Positions 45,501 through 57,625 of a DNA stretch of 64,000 nt are shown piece after piece. The stretch covers positions 461,501-525,500 of the forward strand of contig CM035164.1 of the NCBI GenBank assembly GCA_020205615.1. Reading direction: 5' to 3'. The position numbers and the translations under genes are program-made. This DNA is from Panax quinquefolius. Its lineage: Eukaryota > Streptophyta > Magnoliopsida > Apiales > Araliaceae. Under the pieces are notes generated by a model that worked only from the letters and a program-made list of their open reading frames with translations, was not told the DNA's origin and did not search any database. Position 1 is the first letter of the stretch. The number at the start of each line of letters is the position of its first letter.

Positions 45501-48500
45501 AAACTCAATTTGAGAGTGTGTATTTTTGGAGCTTATACATTTGTATGTCTGTGCTAACTTAATAACAGGCTGGCGAGGGAGAAGATAATTATATTTGTAA
45601 GATTGTGGAAATGTTTGACGGAGTAGACGGCACACCTTATATTACTGCGCAGTGGTTCTACAGAGCCAAGGATACTGTAAGGGATTTAAAAATTTGTCCT
45701 TCTATTCTTGTTATTCCTTAGTTTGTGTGGAAGTCATTTGATTATATGGTCTTTTTTTTCCAGGTCATTAAGACCTGCTCTAACCTTGTTGATGACAAAC
45801 GAGTATTTCTGTCTACAATCAAAGACGATAATCCTCTGGATTGTCTTCTTGAAAAGATCAAAATTGTCCAACTGCCACAAAATGTAAGGCCTATAGTGGT
45901 TCATTGTGAAGTTAATTATTTTCTCAGCTATTTGTCTAAGTAAGGATTCCTTGTATATTATTTCAGGTTGATTTGGATACTAAATTGGCTGCCCTTTCTG
46001 ATGCCGACTATTATTATGACATGATATACAATGTGCCCTTTTCATCATTCCTGAACTCACAACATGGTAAAATCCTCTGCTTATTGATAGCTGCAACTTG
46101 TTATTCTTTCAAATTCTTCTGCTTAGAAGAAATGTAAATATGCTAGAGAGGCTAACAGTCTAATCCTTGGTGTTTGTTATATTGCAGATAATGTGGGAGA
46201 TGGAAATGAATCTGATTCCACTATCTCAAGTGAGACTAATGCCCCCCAAGTTGAAGAGGAGGATAAGAAAGTGAAGGAAATGAAGTTGTTGGACCTATTC
46301 TCAGGTTGCGGTGCCATGTCCACTGGACTCTGCCTTGGAGCCAACATGTCCGGTGTTCATCTCGTCACGGTATTTATTGGATTATGCTATGCTTTAGTTG
46401 CTTTCTTTGTTTATCCTCTTGTGCTGTTTTTGTTTAAACATAATTGGTTTATTTCTCTACTAATTGATTCATGATTTTATAATAGAAATGGGCTGTTGAC
46501 ATAAATCAGTACGCATGCCAAAGCTTGCAACTTAACCATCCAGAGACAGAGGTATATATTTCACGGCACATATGACATGCTGTTTTTGTGCTTTTATTTA
46601 TTATAGTTTTTTTATGTTTTTTATAAATACATTTTCTTGGTCATTAGGTGCAATAAACATGACTGTGTTAATTAATATACTTTTCTAAACAGGTTAGAAA
46701 TGAGAAAGCTGAAGATTTTCTAGCTCTTCTAAAGGAGTGGAAGAAGCTTTGTGTCTCCTTCTCCTTGATTGAAAGTAAGGACTCCCAACAACACCATACT
46801 GCATGCACCGAAAATGAGAGTGACGAGGAAGACGATGAAGATGGAGAAGATGATTCAATTTCTGAAACATTTGAAGTGGACAAGATTTTGTCTGTATGCT
46901 ATGGTGACCCTAATGAAACAAAAAAATCAGGATTATATTTTAAGGTATTTGAATTATTGGATTTGTGTTTGTATACATATATCAAAATCAAATGCTAATA
47001 ATTTGAACTTTTTCCTGTTAATGTATTGAGTTCATTTAACGTCTATATTTAGTATATCATACTTCTATTGTAATTCATGTTCATATTCTGTTGACACGAT
47101 ATGCAACATACTGTTCTAAGAATTAGTGATAGTGCATTTTCAATGTGTCTAAAGTTTTAACTCTTTGGTTTCCTTATTGCCTAGATACGATGGAAGGGAT
47201 ATGGAGAAGATGAAGACACTTGGGAGCCTATAGATGGTTTGGGGTATGCAAATATATTATTTCATTTTCTTCACTCTCTTTTTACCTATATTTTCATGTT
47301 TAATATTGATTTCTTCAAATGTTTATCTACTAGTCATTGTGAGGAGAAGATAAAGGAGTTTGTCACCAATGGCTATAAATCAAAGATGCTGCCTTTGCCT
47401 GTAAGTTTCAATAGTTGTTGCGTGTAAAATGTTCCAAGTGCTTCAGTATTTAGAGCATCCAACTACATGTTGACTTATACTTTTGTAGCAGCTGTTATAG
47501 TTGTGCAATCAATTGACAGTCTGTTGTCGTAACAGGTATCATGCATGTGGATTTCATTAGCCTATATAGCGGCTTGTTACAGTCCTGATACTTGCAAAAT
47601 CCATGTTACAAACTGTAATTTTAAACCATGAATATAATTTTAGTTACTTTTATCCACTGCAATTTTTTTGATGTAATTGAGTTAATCAATGAGACTAGAG
47701 CAAGTGTTGATACAAAGTTGGAGATTTGGAGAAGTACATTGAACTCTAATATTCTAATGGTTTTAGATTAAATTGGAGTAAGACAGAATTTGTGCGTGTT
47801 CAACAATGTAAGAGGAAGAGATGTAGATGTTGTGAATACGTCAGGACATGAACCCAAGAAAAATGTCTTTAAACACCTGCGTAGCTCAAAATGAAAATGG
47901 AGTATTGTGAGAGATGATTTTTTGCAGTGATGTAGTTGAGTTGAGATCTGGCTGCTATTTGATAATTATGTCTCGCTGAATTCTGCTCAAAATTGTTGTA
48001 TGAACAAGCCCATTAAGGTTCAATTAAGAATGATGAAGTTTTGGTTGAGTTTAGGTGGAAATTTTAATATGAACATTGATTTCAGAAACATTGTCTACAA
48101 TTATATGTTCATACTTCATAGATGTGATTTCAATAATCTCTATAACAGCTCCTGTACTCACAAAACCCATATGCAGATGCTCTTATTTAAAACCATGATT
48201 TATTTTTATATTTTATAACTGTAACAGTCTAAACCATGTTTACCTTTAAAATAATTTTCAGTTAACTATATTTCTTTTTCTTTAATGACAGGGTGATGCT
48301 GATGTTATATGTGGAGGTCCTCCATGTCAAGGCATAAGTGGATTTAACCGCTTTAGGAACACTGATAGTCCCTTGGATGATCCAAAAAACCAACAGCTTG
48401 TTGTCTATATGGATATTGTTAACTATTTGAAGCCAAGATATGTGCTGATGGAGAATGTAGTTGATATTCTTAGGTTTGCGGGTGGTTTTCTTGCAAGATA

Positions 48501-48853
48501 TGCCTTGGGTCGCCTTGTTGGAATGAACTATCAAGCCCGAATGGGTTTGATGGCAGCAGGAGCTTATGGACTCCCACAATTTCGTATGCGCATGTTCATG
48601 TGGGGTGCTCATAACATGGAGGTGAAGTATTGATTGTGTATATATTTTTATTATTACCTCACGTTTGATTATATATCTAAATTGACAATTCACTATATGC
48701 AGAAGTTGCCTCAATACCCGTTACCCACTCATAATGTTGTTGTGAGAGGAAACACTCCAACGGAATTTGAGGTAGGATCCTTTTCTGTCTTAAGTTATAT
48801 TTGGTAGGACTAGGGGCGAAGCTACATTTTGAGTAGTGGGGTCAATTGGCCCA

Positions 48854-48925
<72 letters not shown>

Positions 48926-51900
48926 TGATGTAATAGATTTTTTTGTGGGTGTAATTTAGTAATTTGACCCCATTGATATTTTTTGTGGATGTAATAGATT
49001 TTTTGTGGGTGTAATTTAGTAATTTGACCTCATTGGAATTTTTTTCTGGCTTTGCCATTGGGTAGGACTGCAGGAGGAAAATATTAGAGAATTTGAATGA
49101 GGAAAGAAGAGCAGGAAGTTTTCCTTGTTTGTTGACAGGCTTATCTACTGAAAATTTTGTGGGGAAGGGAAGGAAAAGGAATTGTTTACTTCATTGAATG
49201 TTTTCCCTCCAATACATTCTATATGTTGTGTATACTTGTACATAAACAATTATTCTTTACCATCCTTTTTTATTTCATAGCCAACTACCCCATGATTGAA
49301 AGACCCTTGCACTTCCTTGTGGTTACATTCTTCTCTCTGCTAGCTTTCCTTATTTGTTTATTTCAGCAGTTCTACCAGAAGTTCAAAACTTTGACTTCCT
49401 AAATTCTGTTGGTGTTTTTACAATAAATCTACCTTCTTGAGTGCAGTCAAATGCTGTTGCTTACGATGAAGGGCATGATGTTGAATTAGAGAAGAAACTA
49501 TTCCTAGGAGATGCAATTTCTGATCTTCCACCTGTATGTATATCATGTCTTTGAATCCTTTGTAATATAATATAAGTTTTGTAGTTTATTTAATCCTACT
49601 GACTTGTTGTATTCTTTAGGTGGAGAATAATGAGGCCCGTGATGAAATGCCATATGGTAGGAAGCCCGAAACTGAGTTGCAAAGGTTCATGCGATTAAAG
49701 AAGGAAGGTGAGTTCAATAAGCATCTTTATAAATGTATTGGCAGTAGTGCTAATATTTATCTTTTTTACTTGTGTATTTCCTTTTAAAAGATCGGAGTCA
49801 TGACCACTGATAAAAAGTGTTGAAGGCGGATCCAGTAGGAATTTGTAGCCCATTAATCTGTGCGTGTTTAATGTTTATATGTGCATCTGTGTGTTTATAT
49901 ATAAGATCTTTCTTTTTGTTTTTTACTAATGAGATTGTTCTCTTCTACTTTTTTACTCTGCTGATATTTTGATTATTTGCTAATGTTTAAGCAAATGTTC
50001 TGATTATGTTTAAGCATGTTATTATTCCTTGTGGTACTTTGGAAGCGTTACATAGATGCAAAGAAAGCAGAACTCTTAACCAAACTGAAGAAAAGGTGTC
50101 TTGTGCAAATTTTGTTTAAAAGTTTTCTAATATTTTACTAGAACTTATGTTTGTTAAATGATTTTTTTTGTTAAAATTTTACTATGCTCATGGATTTGCT
50201 CTTATAATAAGAAACCTATAGTATGAAGTACAATTAGGAGCAGAAAGCAGGTTGACTTGCATCATTCACTCTAATATGTATTCAGATAATTTTTATCTGT
50301 CCATGGTGTTCAACCTTTTTGCAAAACATATTTCTGTGTGCTTTTGAAACATTTAGTTTTACTTATATTCTGATATATATTACCACTCTTTAAGCGTGAT
50401 GTTCTCATTTATCTGTAAGTGATTATTTTCTTATTCTATCACTTTGCTTGTATAAGCAATTACTTTAATAATGCAACATTGCCATAATTTCATTATTTAA
50501 TACTTTCTTAATAATCTTGTCACACAACATTTAGATCCATATAGATGCACAGAAGCATCTGTTCCTTTTGTCAAATTTTGTTTCTTGGTCTTTAATAGTT
50601 TTGAATGAGTTACATCTAAGGTGGGAAAACTAGTAAATAAGTAGAAGTGAAGGAGATATGCAGCTAGTAAAATAAAATCTTGTGGTGCATCATTCCCACT
50701 AGTTATTAACTTTTCTTTTTTGTTTATTGAATGTAGAGATGCCAGGTTTTTCAGCACTGGGATCAGAACCATCAAAACCTACTCTTTTTGATCATCGTCC
50801 ACTTCGACTGAACGATGATGATTATCAACGTGTCTGCCATGTCCCTGTTAAAAAGGTTCGATATCATGTATTGTATTTATATTTAATGATAATTCTGGAA
50901 TTTTAGGGATCTCTCTTAGGTGGTGTTTGTTTACTTCTTAACCACATTTGTTTCGGTTTGAGGGTAAAATTGTTTGATAAAATTTTGTTTGCTTTTTATC
51001 GTCTCTTCATTGGTAAGAGAAAAATATAAATCTAAAATATTAAGAGCTGTCTCTAAATGAAAATTTTAAATCTATGAATATTAAAAATTTTAAATCTCTA
51101 TAAATATTGCACTTCCTCTATTAAAAATTTCAAGATCATTATTGATTTTTGGAGTCAATTTGAGATTTAAATTTAAAAGTCATTCAGATGTTTATACTTT
51201 TTTAGTTACTAAACAATTTTTTAAGTTTAGATGATATTTCATTTAGATGATCTAATTTATTAAATATATTAACCACTATATTTTAATTGTTCAGTTTTAT
51301 CAAACATCACCTTAATTTATTATGCTTTGGTTTATCTACTAATGTTTATATGTGAAACTCTCAGGGTGCCTGTTTTAGAGACTTCAAAGGTGTCCGGGTT
51401 CGACCTGATAACAAAGTTGAATGGGATCCTGATGTAGAACGCGTGTATCTGCCTTCAGGAAAGCCACTGGTATGCTTTGCTCATTAGTAGGGGTGTAAAA
51501 TTCAGTACAACCGTTTATTTTACCTGTAACGACGGTTTGGTATGAACCGGTCTGGTAATAGTACAAAAAACCAGTACTGAAATCAGCATCTATTTTTTTC
51601 CAAACAGTATGTACAGGACTATATTATATATAGTATAGATATTTAGATTTATCCATCAAGAAGTATCATAGGAATTAAGAAACAAGTTAATTGGTGAAAT
51701 TTAAATTGAAAAGTTGTTTAGAAAAACTCCAATACAAATACCACCAACAAAAGGAGCAAAAAATACAAAAAATAAAGCAATGACACCATAAAAGCTTACT
51801 GGTTCTAAGTTTCTTTTTGTATATGTAAGGTATGTCATTTTATATTTGTATTACTCTTTTATCTCATAATTATTGCCACATACTTCCAATAAAATTATTA

Positions 51901-53499
51901 AAATGTTTTTCTTTAAAAAAATAAAATAAATTGACACATGATTAGTGTTATCGATATTGTCCCTGTACTGAACCGACACATACTAACTGGGTACACCGAT
52001 ATTTCTATACTGGTATTGGTACCCATTTTTTAGACATTTGGTTCAATACCGTTTAAATTGGTTTGGTACGGTTTTCTTACACATGAATACACCTACTTGT
52101 TAGCACTATTTCTTTCTTTCCATTTTCTTCCTAGACCTGATTAAATTTCTTGTAATCCTAGGTACCTGATTATGCAATGACTTTTGTCGGAGGAACTTCT
52201 TCGAAGTATGAACTCTTTACTTCCCCTCACTTGATTGCTTTATGTTGTTGTACAGGATGATAAACACTTTTTGTCTTAACTTATTTTGTAAAATTCTGCA
52301 CAGACCATTTAGTCGTTTATGGTGGGATGAAACTGTACCTACTGTAGTTACCAGGGCTGAACCCCATAATCAGGTAGAGGCTACTTACTTTGTTCTTTTC
52401 TAGGTTGCAAATCATATTCATAATAGTTGTCACATGTAATTTTTTTGCCCGTGGCTCACTTTTTTGATTTCTTGCTAGACTATCACACATCCTGAACAAA
52501 ACAGGGTACTCACAATCCGTGAGAATTCCAGACTTCAAGGATTTCCAGATTATTATCAGCTTCGTGGCCCAATTAAACAAAGGTAATCACTTGAATTAGT
52601 TACGAACTCTTTAAGGAAGTAGGATATGATTCTTATTTTTACAATTGGAGATAAGAAAACGAGGAAGAATACAGAGTGATTAGGGACAGAAATGAGAGAG
52701 GACAAAAGTTCTAAAGTCAAGGTAGCAACCAAGGTAGCGATTTTTTTTTTTTTAGGTTTTGGGCATTATGCAACATTATGTATCCTTATTAGATTGATGA
52801 GTAAGGAAACCAAATTGAGTCGACAAGATTTTGGCAACTCGGCTGCTAATAAGGATACATAATGTTGAATAAATTCTATAGAATACAAAACATGTTCTCT
52901 ATAGAACATGCGTGTTTAACCATTTGAACTAAGACAACATCATTAAACATATTTGCAAGATGTTTGTTTTATCAGTTTGACAATGTTATGGGCTTTAGAT
53001 AGTGTTTTTGTAAACTTAATTAATTCATCTGGTGTACCGATACTGAGTTAATTACAAGCACTAGTACACTTTTACAACCAATTCCAACAAGCTTTCCCGC
53101 CCAATTACATAATCAAAATTTACAAGAATACACCCGAAGTAACAACTTCCTAACTATCTCGAGCTTGCACCATTGACCTTTGACTCCTTGCATATTCTAT
53201 AGTTTTTTACATATATATGTGATGTGCTTTATATGTATCTACTATTAGCCTACCCCTTCATTACTACACTTTGTTTCCCTATAATAAGTAAGTCTAAAAC
53301 CCATCAATCCTTATTTCTTAATAAATGTCATAGGTACATTCAAGTAGGGAATGCTGTTGCCGTCCCGGTTGCAAGAGCCCTAGGTTTCTCTCTAGGGTTA
53401 GCTGCTAAAGGTTCATCTAGTGAGCAACCTTTGCTCACATTGCCCAGGAAGTTCCCCAACATTCAGGACCGCCCAACTCCTGCAATTGATGAGGATTGA
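41582..53499 (+). CDS. CMT3-like: Chromomethylase (CMT3-like DNA cytosine-5 methyltransferase), 21 exons
   Basis: Plant chromomethylases add methyl groups to cytosine in CHG sites at H3K9me2-marked chromatin and so silence transposons. I read 21 exons with GT..AG introns: 41582-41911, 42001-42032, 42129-42222, 45569-45676, 45764-45883, 45967-46066, 46188-46369, 46486-46551, 46693-46944, 47185-47243, 47334-47400, 48292-48621, 48703-48771, 49447-49533, 49620-49707, 50737-50855, 51365-51469, 52162-52205, 52304-52373, 52479-52582, 53334-53499. All phases fit, giving 863 aa, close to the ~840 aa of Arabidopsis CMT3. Residues: charged tail 1-110; BAH ~127-265; motif [11 protein letters not shown] (~299-308); acidic run ~384-397; chromodomain ~404-455 with candidate cage residues F404, W431, Y434; motif IV PPCQG with catalytic C482; ENV (E524); QFRMR (566-570); [10 protein letters not shown] (788-797); GNAVAVPVA (814-822). 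The short N-terminus argues for CMT3 rather than CMT2. Exon 1/2 is the least certain junction. Confidence 0.93.
42389..43122. mobile_element. hAT-like non-autonomous element in CMT intron 3
   Basis: A perfect 8-bp duplication CTAATTAT (42381-42388 and 43123-43130) surrounds the 734-bp element. Termini are CACTGTTCTAAAA and, inverted, CAATGTTTTAAAA. Each end then has a GC-rich CGCCTAGGC-rich block, while the centre is strongly AT-rich with an (AT)n run at 42541-42573. No transposase is seen. Confidence 0.9.
43131..44730. other. Rest of CMT intron 3, left part
   Basis: This is AT-rich intron DNA. The stretch 43440-43880 is less AT-rich (GGGCTCGAGACCCACCAC) and may be an old repeat, but no ends or coding domain are recognisable. 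Confidence 0.4.
44731..44928. mobile_element. hAT-like MITE fragment in CMT intron 3
   Basis: Several copies of GTGCGGTTTT in both orientations (AAACCG) occur. The right end reads TTTGCTCAGCCCTA, inverted TAGGGCTGAGCAAA, a common plant hAT-type terminus. The left end is not clear, so it may be truncated. Confidence 0.5.
48811..49060. mobile_element. MITE in CMT intron 13
   Basis: The duplication GGTAGGAC (48803-48810 and 49061-49068; a ninth base T also matches) surrounds 250 bp. Ends are TAGGGGCGAAGC and, inverted, CAATGGCAAAGCC. It contains an (AT)n tract (48857-48922) and a tandem copy of a GTGGGTGTAATTTAGTAATT unit. The 8-9-bp duplication fits hAT or Mutator-like. Confidence 0.8.
50919..51311 (+). 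mobile_element. PIF/Harbinger-like MITE in CMT intron 16
   Basis: TTA flanks (50916-50918 and 51312-51314) surround termini GGTGGTGTTTGTTTACT and, inverted, GGTGATGTTTGATAAAACT. It belongs to the same broad family as the copies at 35936, 38701 and 39189. Confidence 0.85.
51488..52095. mobile_element. hAT-like element in CMT intron 17
   Basis: Termini TAGGGGTGTAAAA and, inverted, TAGGTGTATTCATG are flanked by an imperfect 8-bp duplication, CTCATTAG (51480-51487) and CTTGTTAG (52096-52103). Subterminal GGTTTGGTA / GGTACGGTT motifs face each other. The left duplication starts 10 bp after the exon 17 donor. Confidence 0.75.
52771..52867. repeat. Perfect 22-bp inverted repeat in CMT intron 20
   Basis: The arms 52771-52792 (CAACATTATGTATCCTTATT plus AG) and 52846-52867 are exact reverse complements with a 53-bp loop. 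They could form a hairpin in the pre-mRNA or be the ends of a very small transposon. Confidence 0.85.
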
Positions 53500-53636
53500 G
53501 GAACACATTAGTTATTGTTGTATTATTATTATTATTATTATTATTTTTGACGATTATTTAAGTGTTATTATTGATGAGGACTGAGGAACACATTAGTTAG
53601 TGTCATGTTATTATTTTTCGGTTATTATTTAAGTGT
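53486..53636 (+). repeat. Tandem duplication spanning the CMT stop codon
   Basis: The last codons and start of the 3' UTR (TTGATGAGGATTGAGGAACA, from 53486) recur 85 bp downstream as TTGATGAGGACTGAGGAACA (from 53571). Similarity continues to AAGTGT at about 53636. An ATT microsatellite fills the end of the first unit. The second copy lies in the 3' UTR. Confidence 0.85.
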
Positions 53637-54316
53637 CCCAAATTGGGAAATAGACAATTGACAGTTATCTCATGTATCTGCTGTCTTGAAGAAACTAGCA
53701 TCTTCTTCATTCTTCTTAATTATTGAAATATAAAGGTATTAGTAACCCCTCTCGGCTTTTCTGGTTTTACTTTAGAAGGTTGATCTGATTCATTCATTCG
53801 AGTCAAGTATTTGATGAATGGGCAGAATGGCTAATGAGGTTTTAGTTGAGCTCATGTGATTTTTAGGTCTAAGATTTGATTCACAGTAACTATATGCTTG
53901 TATTTATTCCTTTATTTGAAGTTTTTTACACTTTGTAGAGCTAATATATATTATACACATTACATACTTTTATAATTTATACATTTGTAATTACGTATAA
54001 AAACCATTGTACTAATTATGAAATTAATTCATAATACAGTTAATACTTTTAGTGTAACGAAATATTAATTTAAATAATTAATATTTCCTCCTTTAATTAA
54101 TTAAAATAACTCATTTAAATCATCAAGGCAAATGCCTTCATGTAAAAATCATTCTTTCCATAAAATCTTGTTACTACTGTACTGTTGGACAGTAAAAATA
54201 AAAGAAATGTGAAAGATTAAAAGTGAAAAAAAAGAAGCAGCAGAAGTCCCTTCCAATTTCTTTCTCATTTGTTCAATTGTGAGCTTCATAAAATTATACT
54301 TTTACCGTGCTTGGCA

Positions 54317-54347
<31 letters not shown>

Positions 54348-54630
54348 AAAAAAAAAAAAAAATTTTATTGGGGGACCCCCAATATAATTTTAATACTTAA
54401 ATTAGTACACATCAATGTTTTTAATACTTAAATCAATGTTTTTAATACTTAAATTAGTCACATCAATTAAAATTTTTAGTTTCAAACTTGGGTCTTAAAA
54501 AATTAAAATAAGACTCTTTTAGTATAAATTAAGATTTTAATGAAACTATAATTTAAAAAATAGGTCGACCTGAATTTGAACCATAACCATTTAAATTCAA
54601 ATCACATAACTCATATTAAATATAGGTGCA
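53637..54630. other. Downstream region of CMT, AT-rich
   Basis: The CMT polyadenylation region probably lies near 53700-53760 (AATTATTGAAATATAAAGG). The rest shows no gene. A C-run/A-run block lies at 54318-54362. Confidence 0.4.
54318..54362. repeat. Poly(C)-poly(A) homopolymer block
   Basis: About 20 C residues are followed directly by about 25 A residues, then ATTTTATTGGGGGACCCCC. Such a block is rare in plant DNA and is prone to length errors in sequencing. Confidence 0.9.
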
Positions 54631-54635
54631 GTACC

Positions 54636-54802
54636 TATAAAATCCCTATTTAGGAATAATCTATATAAGAATAACCTTTACAATATTATAAAAAAATTGA
54701 TCCCAATTTGGGCCAATTATAAATAGGAATAATCTCTAAATTGTAATATGTTATATATTTTTTTAAGTTCCAGATTAAGAAAACTATACCTCTATATAGT
54801 AA

Positions 54803-54868
<66 letters not shown>

Positions 54869-55113
54869 CAATATTAATTTTAAAAGGCTACATTTCTTAT
54901 AAAGGACTACATTTTCCTATAAAAAACTACTTTGTATAAATATTTTTGAATAATAATTATTAGGGAGTTCTTATTGATATTTTTGTTAAAGTGAATATTT
55001 TTGGGTGTTCGAAAAATATTTTGTACTAATACCTCTATTTAGTAATAACCTCTCAATTAGAATACAAATAGTTTAGTCTCAAGTCTATTCCTAAATAGAG
55101 GTTTTACTGTAAT
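54636..55113 (+). mobile_element. Emigrant/pogo-like MITE, second copy
   Basis: It is colinear with 38019-38680. The right end is GGTTTTACTGTAA; the left end is degraded (CTATAAAATCCCTATTTAGG). It lacks most of the internal 16-20-bp repeats of the first copy but has a longer (AT)n tract (54808-54858). Confidence 0.8.
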
Positions 55114-55785
55114 ATAGTTTTAGTTCCAAAACCAACACAAACCTATTTTATATAACTCAAAACCAATCCAAACCTATTTTTTGGCAGGTCTACATTCCCA
55201 CTACTCAAATTTTTGCCACAGCTAAATTCTGATGAAGCAAAATCAGCTGAAAAAGATCACTGTGAAATATGGGATCTTCTTTTACAAGACTCATTTCTGC
55301 TTCTCCAAATTAACCATCACATATTGATCAAATCTGGCAGTTTCCAAAGGAAAAAGTCAGAACAAAGGTTGTGTTTTCTAAACTCAAAGAGCAAAGAGAT
55401 TCTAAGGCACATTTCCTGTAATTTAAGTTTATTTCATTGACTGAATAACTTAAGTACACATTTACATGGCGTCATAACTCCTGATAAAACAAAACACAAA
55501 GAAAAAGAAAAACCTAGTCATAAAAGTCTAACCTACATGAACCAAAACTGAGCTAAATACGCCACAATCAAATTGCTGAACTTGCTAATAGGGGTCGAAA
55601 AAAGTTGTAAAAACGAGCACATATACAAATAGATACAAGGTATATAGTAGAAAAGTTATATCCTGTAATACATAACAAGATACATCCAGAGCTTATAATG
55701 GTGGCGGTCCAACTGCTACATCAGATGATCAGAGAGGGGAAGCTCCAAGATAAGGAAAAGATGATTCAGGTCTGGAGAAACATTT
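55114..55785. other. Spacer, nothing firmly recognised
   Basis: There is a short open frame at 55213-55440 (plus) without a recognisable domain. The minus strand of 55430-55785 could be the 3' UTR of the exon-like ORF at 55786-55977, but this is only positional. Confidence 0.3.
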
Positions 55786-55977
55786 TTAGCTGTTGGAGGG
55801 GAATTCAACTTCCATATGTACCCTCAGTGCACAAGTCAAGCCCAGGAATGTAACGTATAAAGCACAAAAGCCACCAGCCATTTGCCACCAAAGTTTTGAG
55901 GCCACCACATATCCAGAAGTCTTCACTACCATACTGTCACTATCCAAGACATCATCCAGTAGAGATTTACAAGACAT
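55786..55977 (-). pseudogene. Exon-like ORF with a membrane segment, unidentified
   Basis: The minus frame reads SCKSLLDDVLDSDSMVVKTS, then GYVVASKLWWQMAGGFCALY and VTFLGLTCALRVHMEVEFPS, ending NS-stop. It has a polar start and one strongly hydrophobic stretch of about 20 residues (AGGFCALYVTFLGLTCAL) near the C-terminus, as in a protein with a last transmembrane helix. Composition looks like real protein. I do not recognise the family and see no upstream exon with a good donor, so it may be a terminal exon, a fragment or chance. The call as pseudogene is provisional. Confidence 0.35.
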
Positions 55978-56089
55978 GCACGATCTTTCCAGCCCGGAAG
56001 ATTAGCGCGACTCCCAACTTAATAAAAGAAGCCACCCCACAAGCCCCATCAAACTCTCACGCCAATTGAATTACTTGGGAAAAACATAC

Positions 56090-56091
56090 CA

Positions 56092-56155
<64 letters not shown>
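56090..56155. repeat. (CA)n(TA)n compound microsatellite
   Basis: About 20 CA/AC units are followed by about 12 TA units. Confidence 0.95.
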
Positions 56156-56156
<1 letters not shown>

Positions 56157-56409
56157 TTGTAGTGATAAGAGTTTCCGCTGAATGAATTTTGCTCCAATGA
56201 TCCAAATAGAACCATGGTTGGCACCTTAAACAAGTCTCTGACGTCCATTATGCTTTTCCAAAACCATGAGCTCTTCATAAAAGATCGGACCTTTTCAGTT
56301 TCAGTCAAGGAGATCAACAACCACAATAGGTTTGTGTTTTAAACCTCAGGTTTTTGTTATTGAGATATTGTCATGAATAGCATATCCTCTCTTGTAACTA
56401 CAACAATTC

Positions 56410-56749
56410 TGTCAGGCTAGGGGCATTCTGGAGAATTTAATATAATAGTAGATTCTAGTAGTATTGTAGTCCACGCGAGCACATGTCATAAGTTAGTTAT
56501 TTTGAGTGCAGGATAAGAGAATGGCGTAGGATTAGCTTTATTTTTCTGCAAGTAATCTCTTCCTATAAATAGTTGTAATAGCTTTTACATTGACAAGTAT
56601 TAAAATATATGAAAAAGAGTAGCATTTGCTCTCAACCATATCTCCCACCTTCTACCTCCCACCTACTGAATTCTATCAGTCTCTCTCCCTTCCAAATTCT
56701 CTCTATCTGATCTCTGTGATTCAAGGTCAGGACCAAGTGTACCCTGACA
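56410..56749 (+). mobile_element. Ty1/copia-type solo LTR, 340 bp
   Basis: It starts TGTCAGGC and ends CCTGACA, flanked by the perfect 5-bp duplication AATTC (56405-56409 and 56750-56754). Inside is a TATA-like CTATAAATAG (56564-56573). No internal region remains. Short length, TG..CA ends and layout suggest Ty1/copia, though family assignment without pol is tentative; the solo LTR status is firm. Confidence 0.9.
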
Positions 56750-56754
56750 AATTC

Positions 56755-57625
56755 AGTTTACAATAGACTTGAGTTTGTATTCTCTATCCAAGTTGCTTGC
56801 TGAAATTAAAGCTCAGACTGTGCTTAAATTGCATAAATAATCACAAGACCAACTTGAGTAGCTTATTGTTTAAATTGTACTCCCTCAAGCGAAAACAAGA
56901 GTCCCAAAATAAAAAATTTATGCACTTAAAAAGATCAATATGGCTCCCATCTAACCTCCTAATTTAATTTTAAATGACAATATAGATATTGAATGAAATT
57001 ATGTTTAATCACTTTTTGTTATGGAGAAAAGCATATTAAGTAAGATGCTATTGTGTCTCACATACAAAGAAATGAGACTCATTTTGAGGTAAAAAAGGAA
57101 TATTAAGTTGCTACTAAACAAATGAACAAACTAGTGCCAAACTTAATTTTTAACTAGTGTAAAATTGTGATCAAGCTTAAATCTTTTATCTTACCTATTA
57201 TTCAATCTTAAACAAGTTCTTTTTCCCCCTTCCCGCTGAATCTCAAACAAGTTGAACTTGAACATTTGAGTACTCACTGTCCCAATTTGAATGACATGGT
57301 TTCCTTTATTCCTAAGTACCGAAATTTCATGGTTCTAAAATCAATTGAATATGCCAATTATGTAAAATCAGAGATAAAAAAAAGAAACTAGATATTTCTT
57401 TTTCTTCAAACACCATGTTGACAATGACTGAATCAGATCAGAAACAGAGCAATAAACAACACAAAAAAATAAAAATAAATTCAAAACCCCATTTTCACTT
57501 GTTGAATTAACAATCCAGATAATTCTTACAACAGATGAACTAATCATAAGAGCTTCAAGAAAATGAGCTACAGAGCTAATCTAATTACAGAACAAGTTTC
57601 ATAGGATAAAAAACATATAAGAAAT
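56755..57625. other. Spacer, nothing recognised
   Basis: No gene or mobile-element end could be supported. The right-hand 100 bp is probably the 3' UTR of the small minus-strand gene at 57626. Confidence 0.4.

Noticed and set aside
48262..48714. 150-codon minus-strand open frame
   Set aside because: It is the antisense shadow of chromomethylase exon 12, which has conserved catalytic motifs on the plus strand.
55213..55440. 75-codon plus-strand open frame
   Set aside because: No domain, no splice or promoter context, and low-complexity polar composition; not enough to call a gene.
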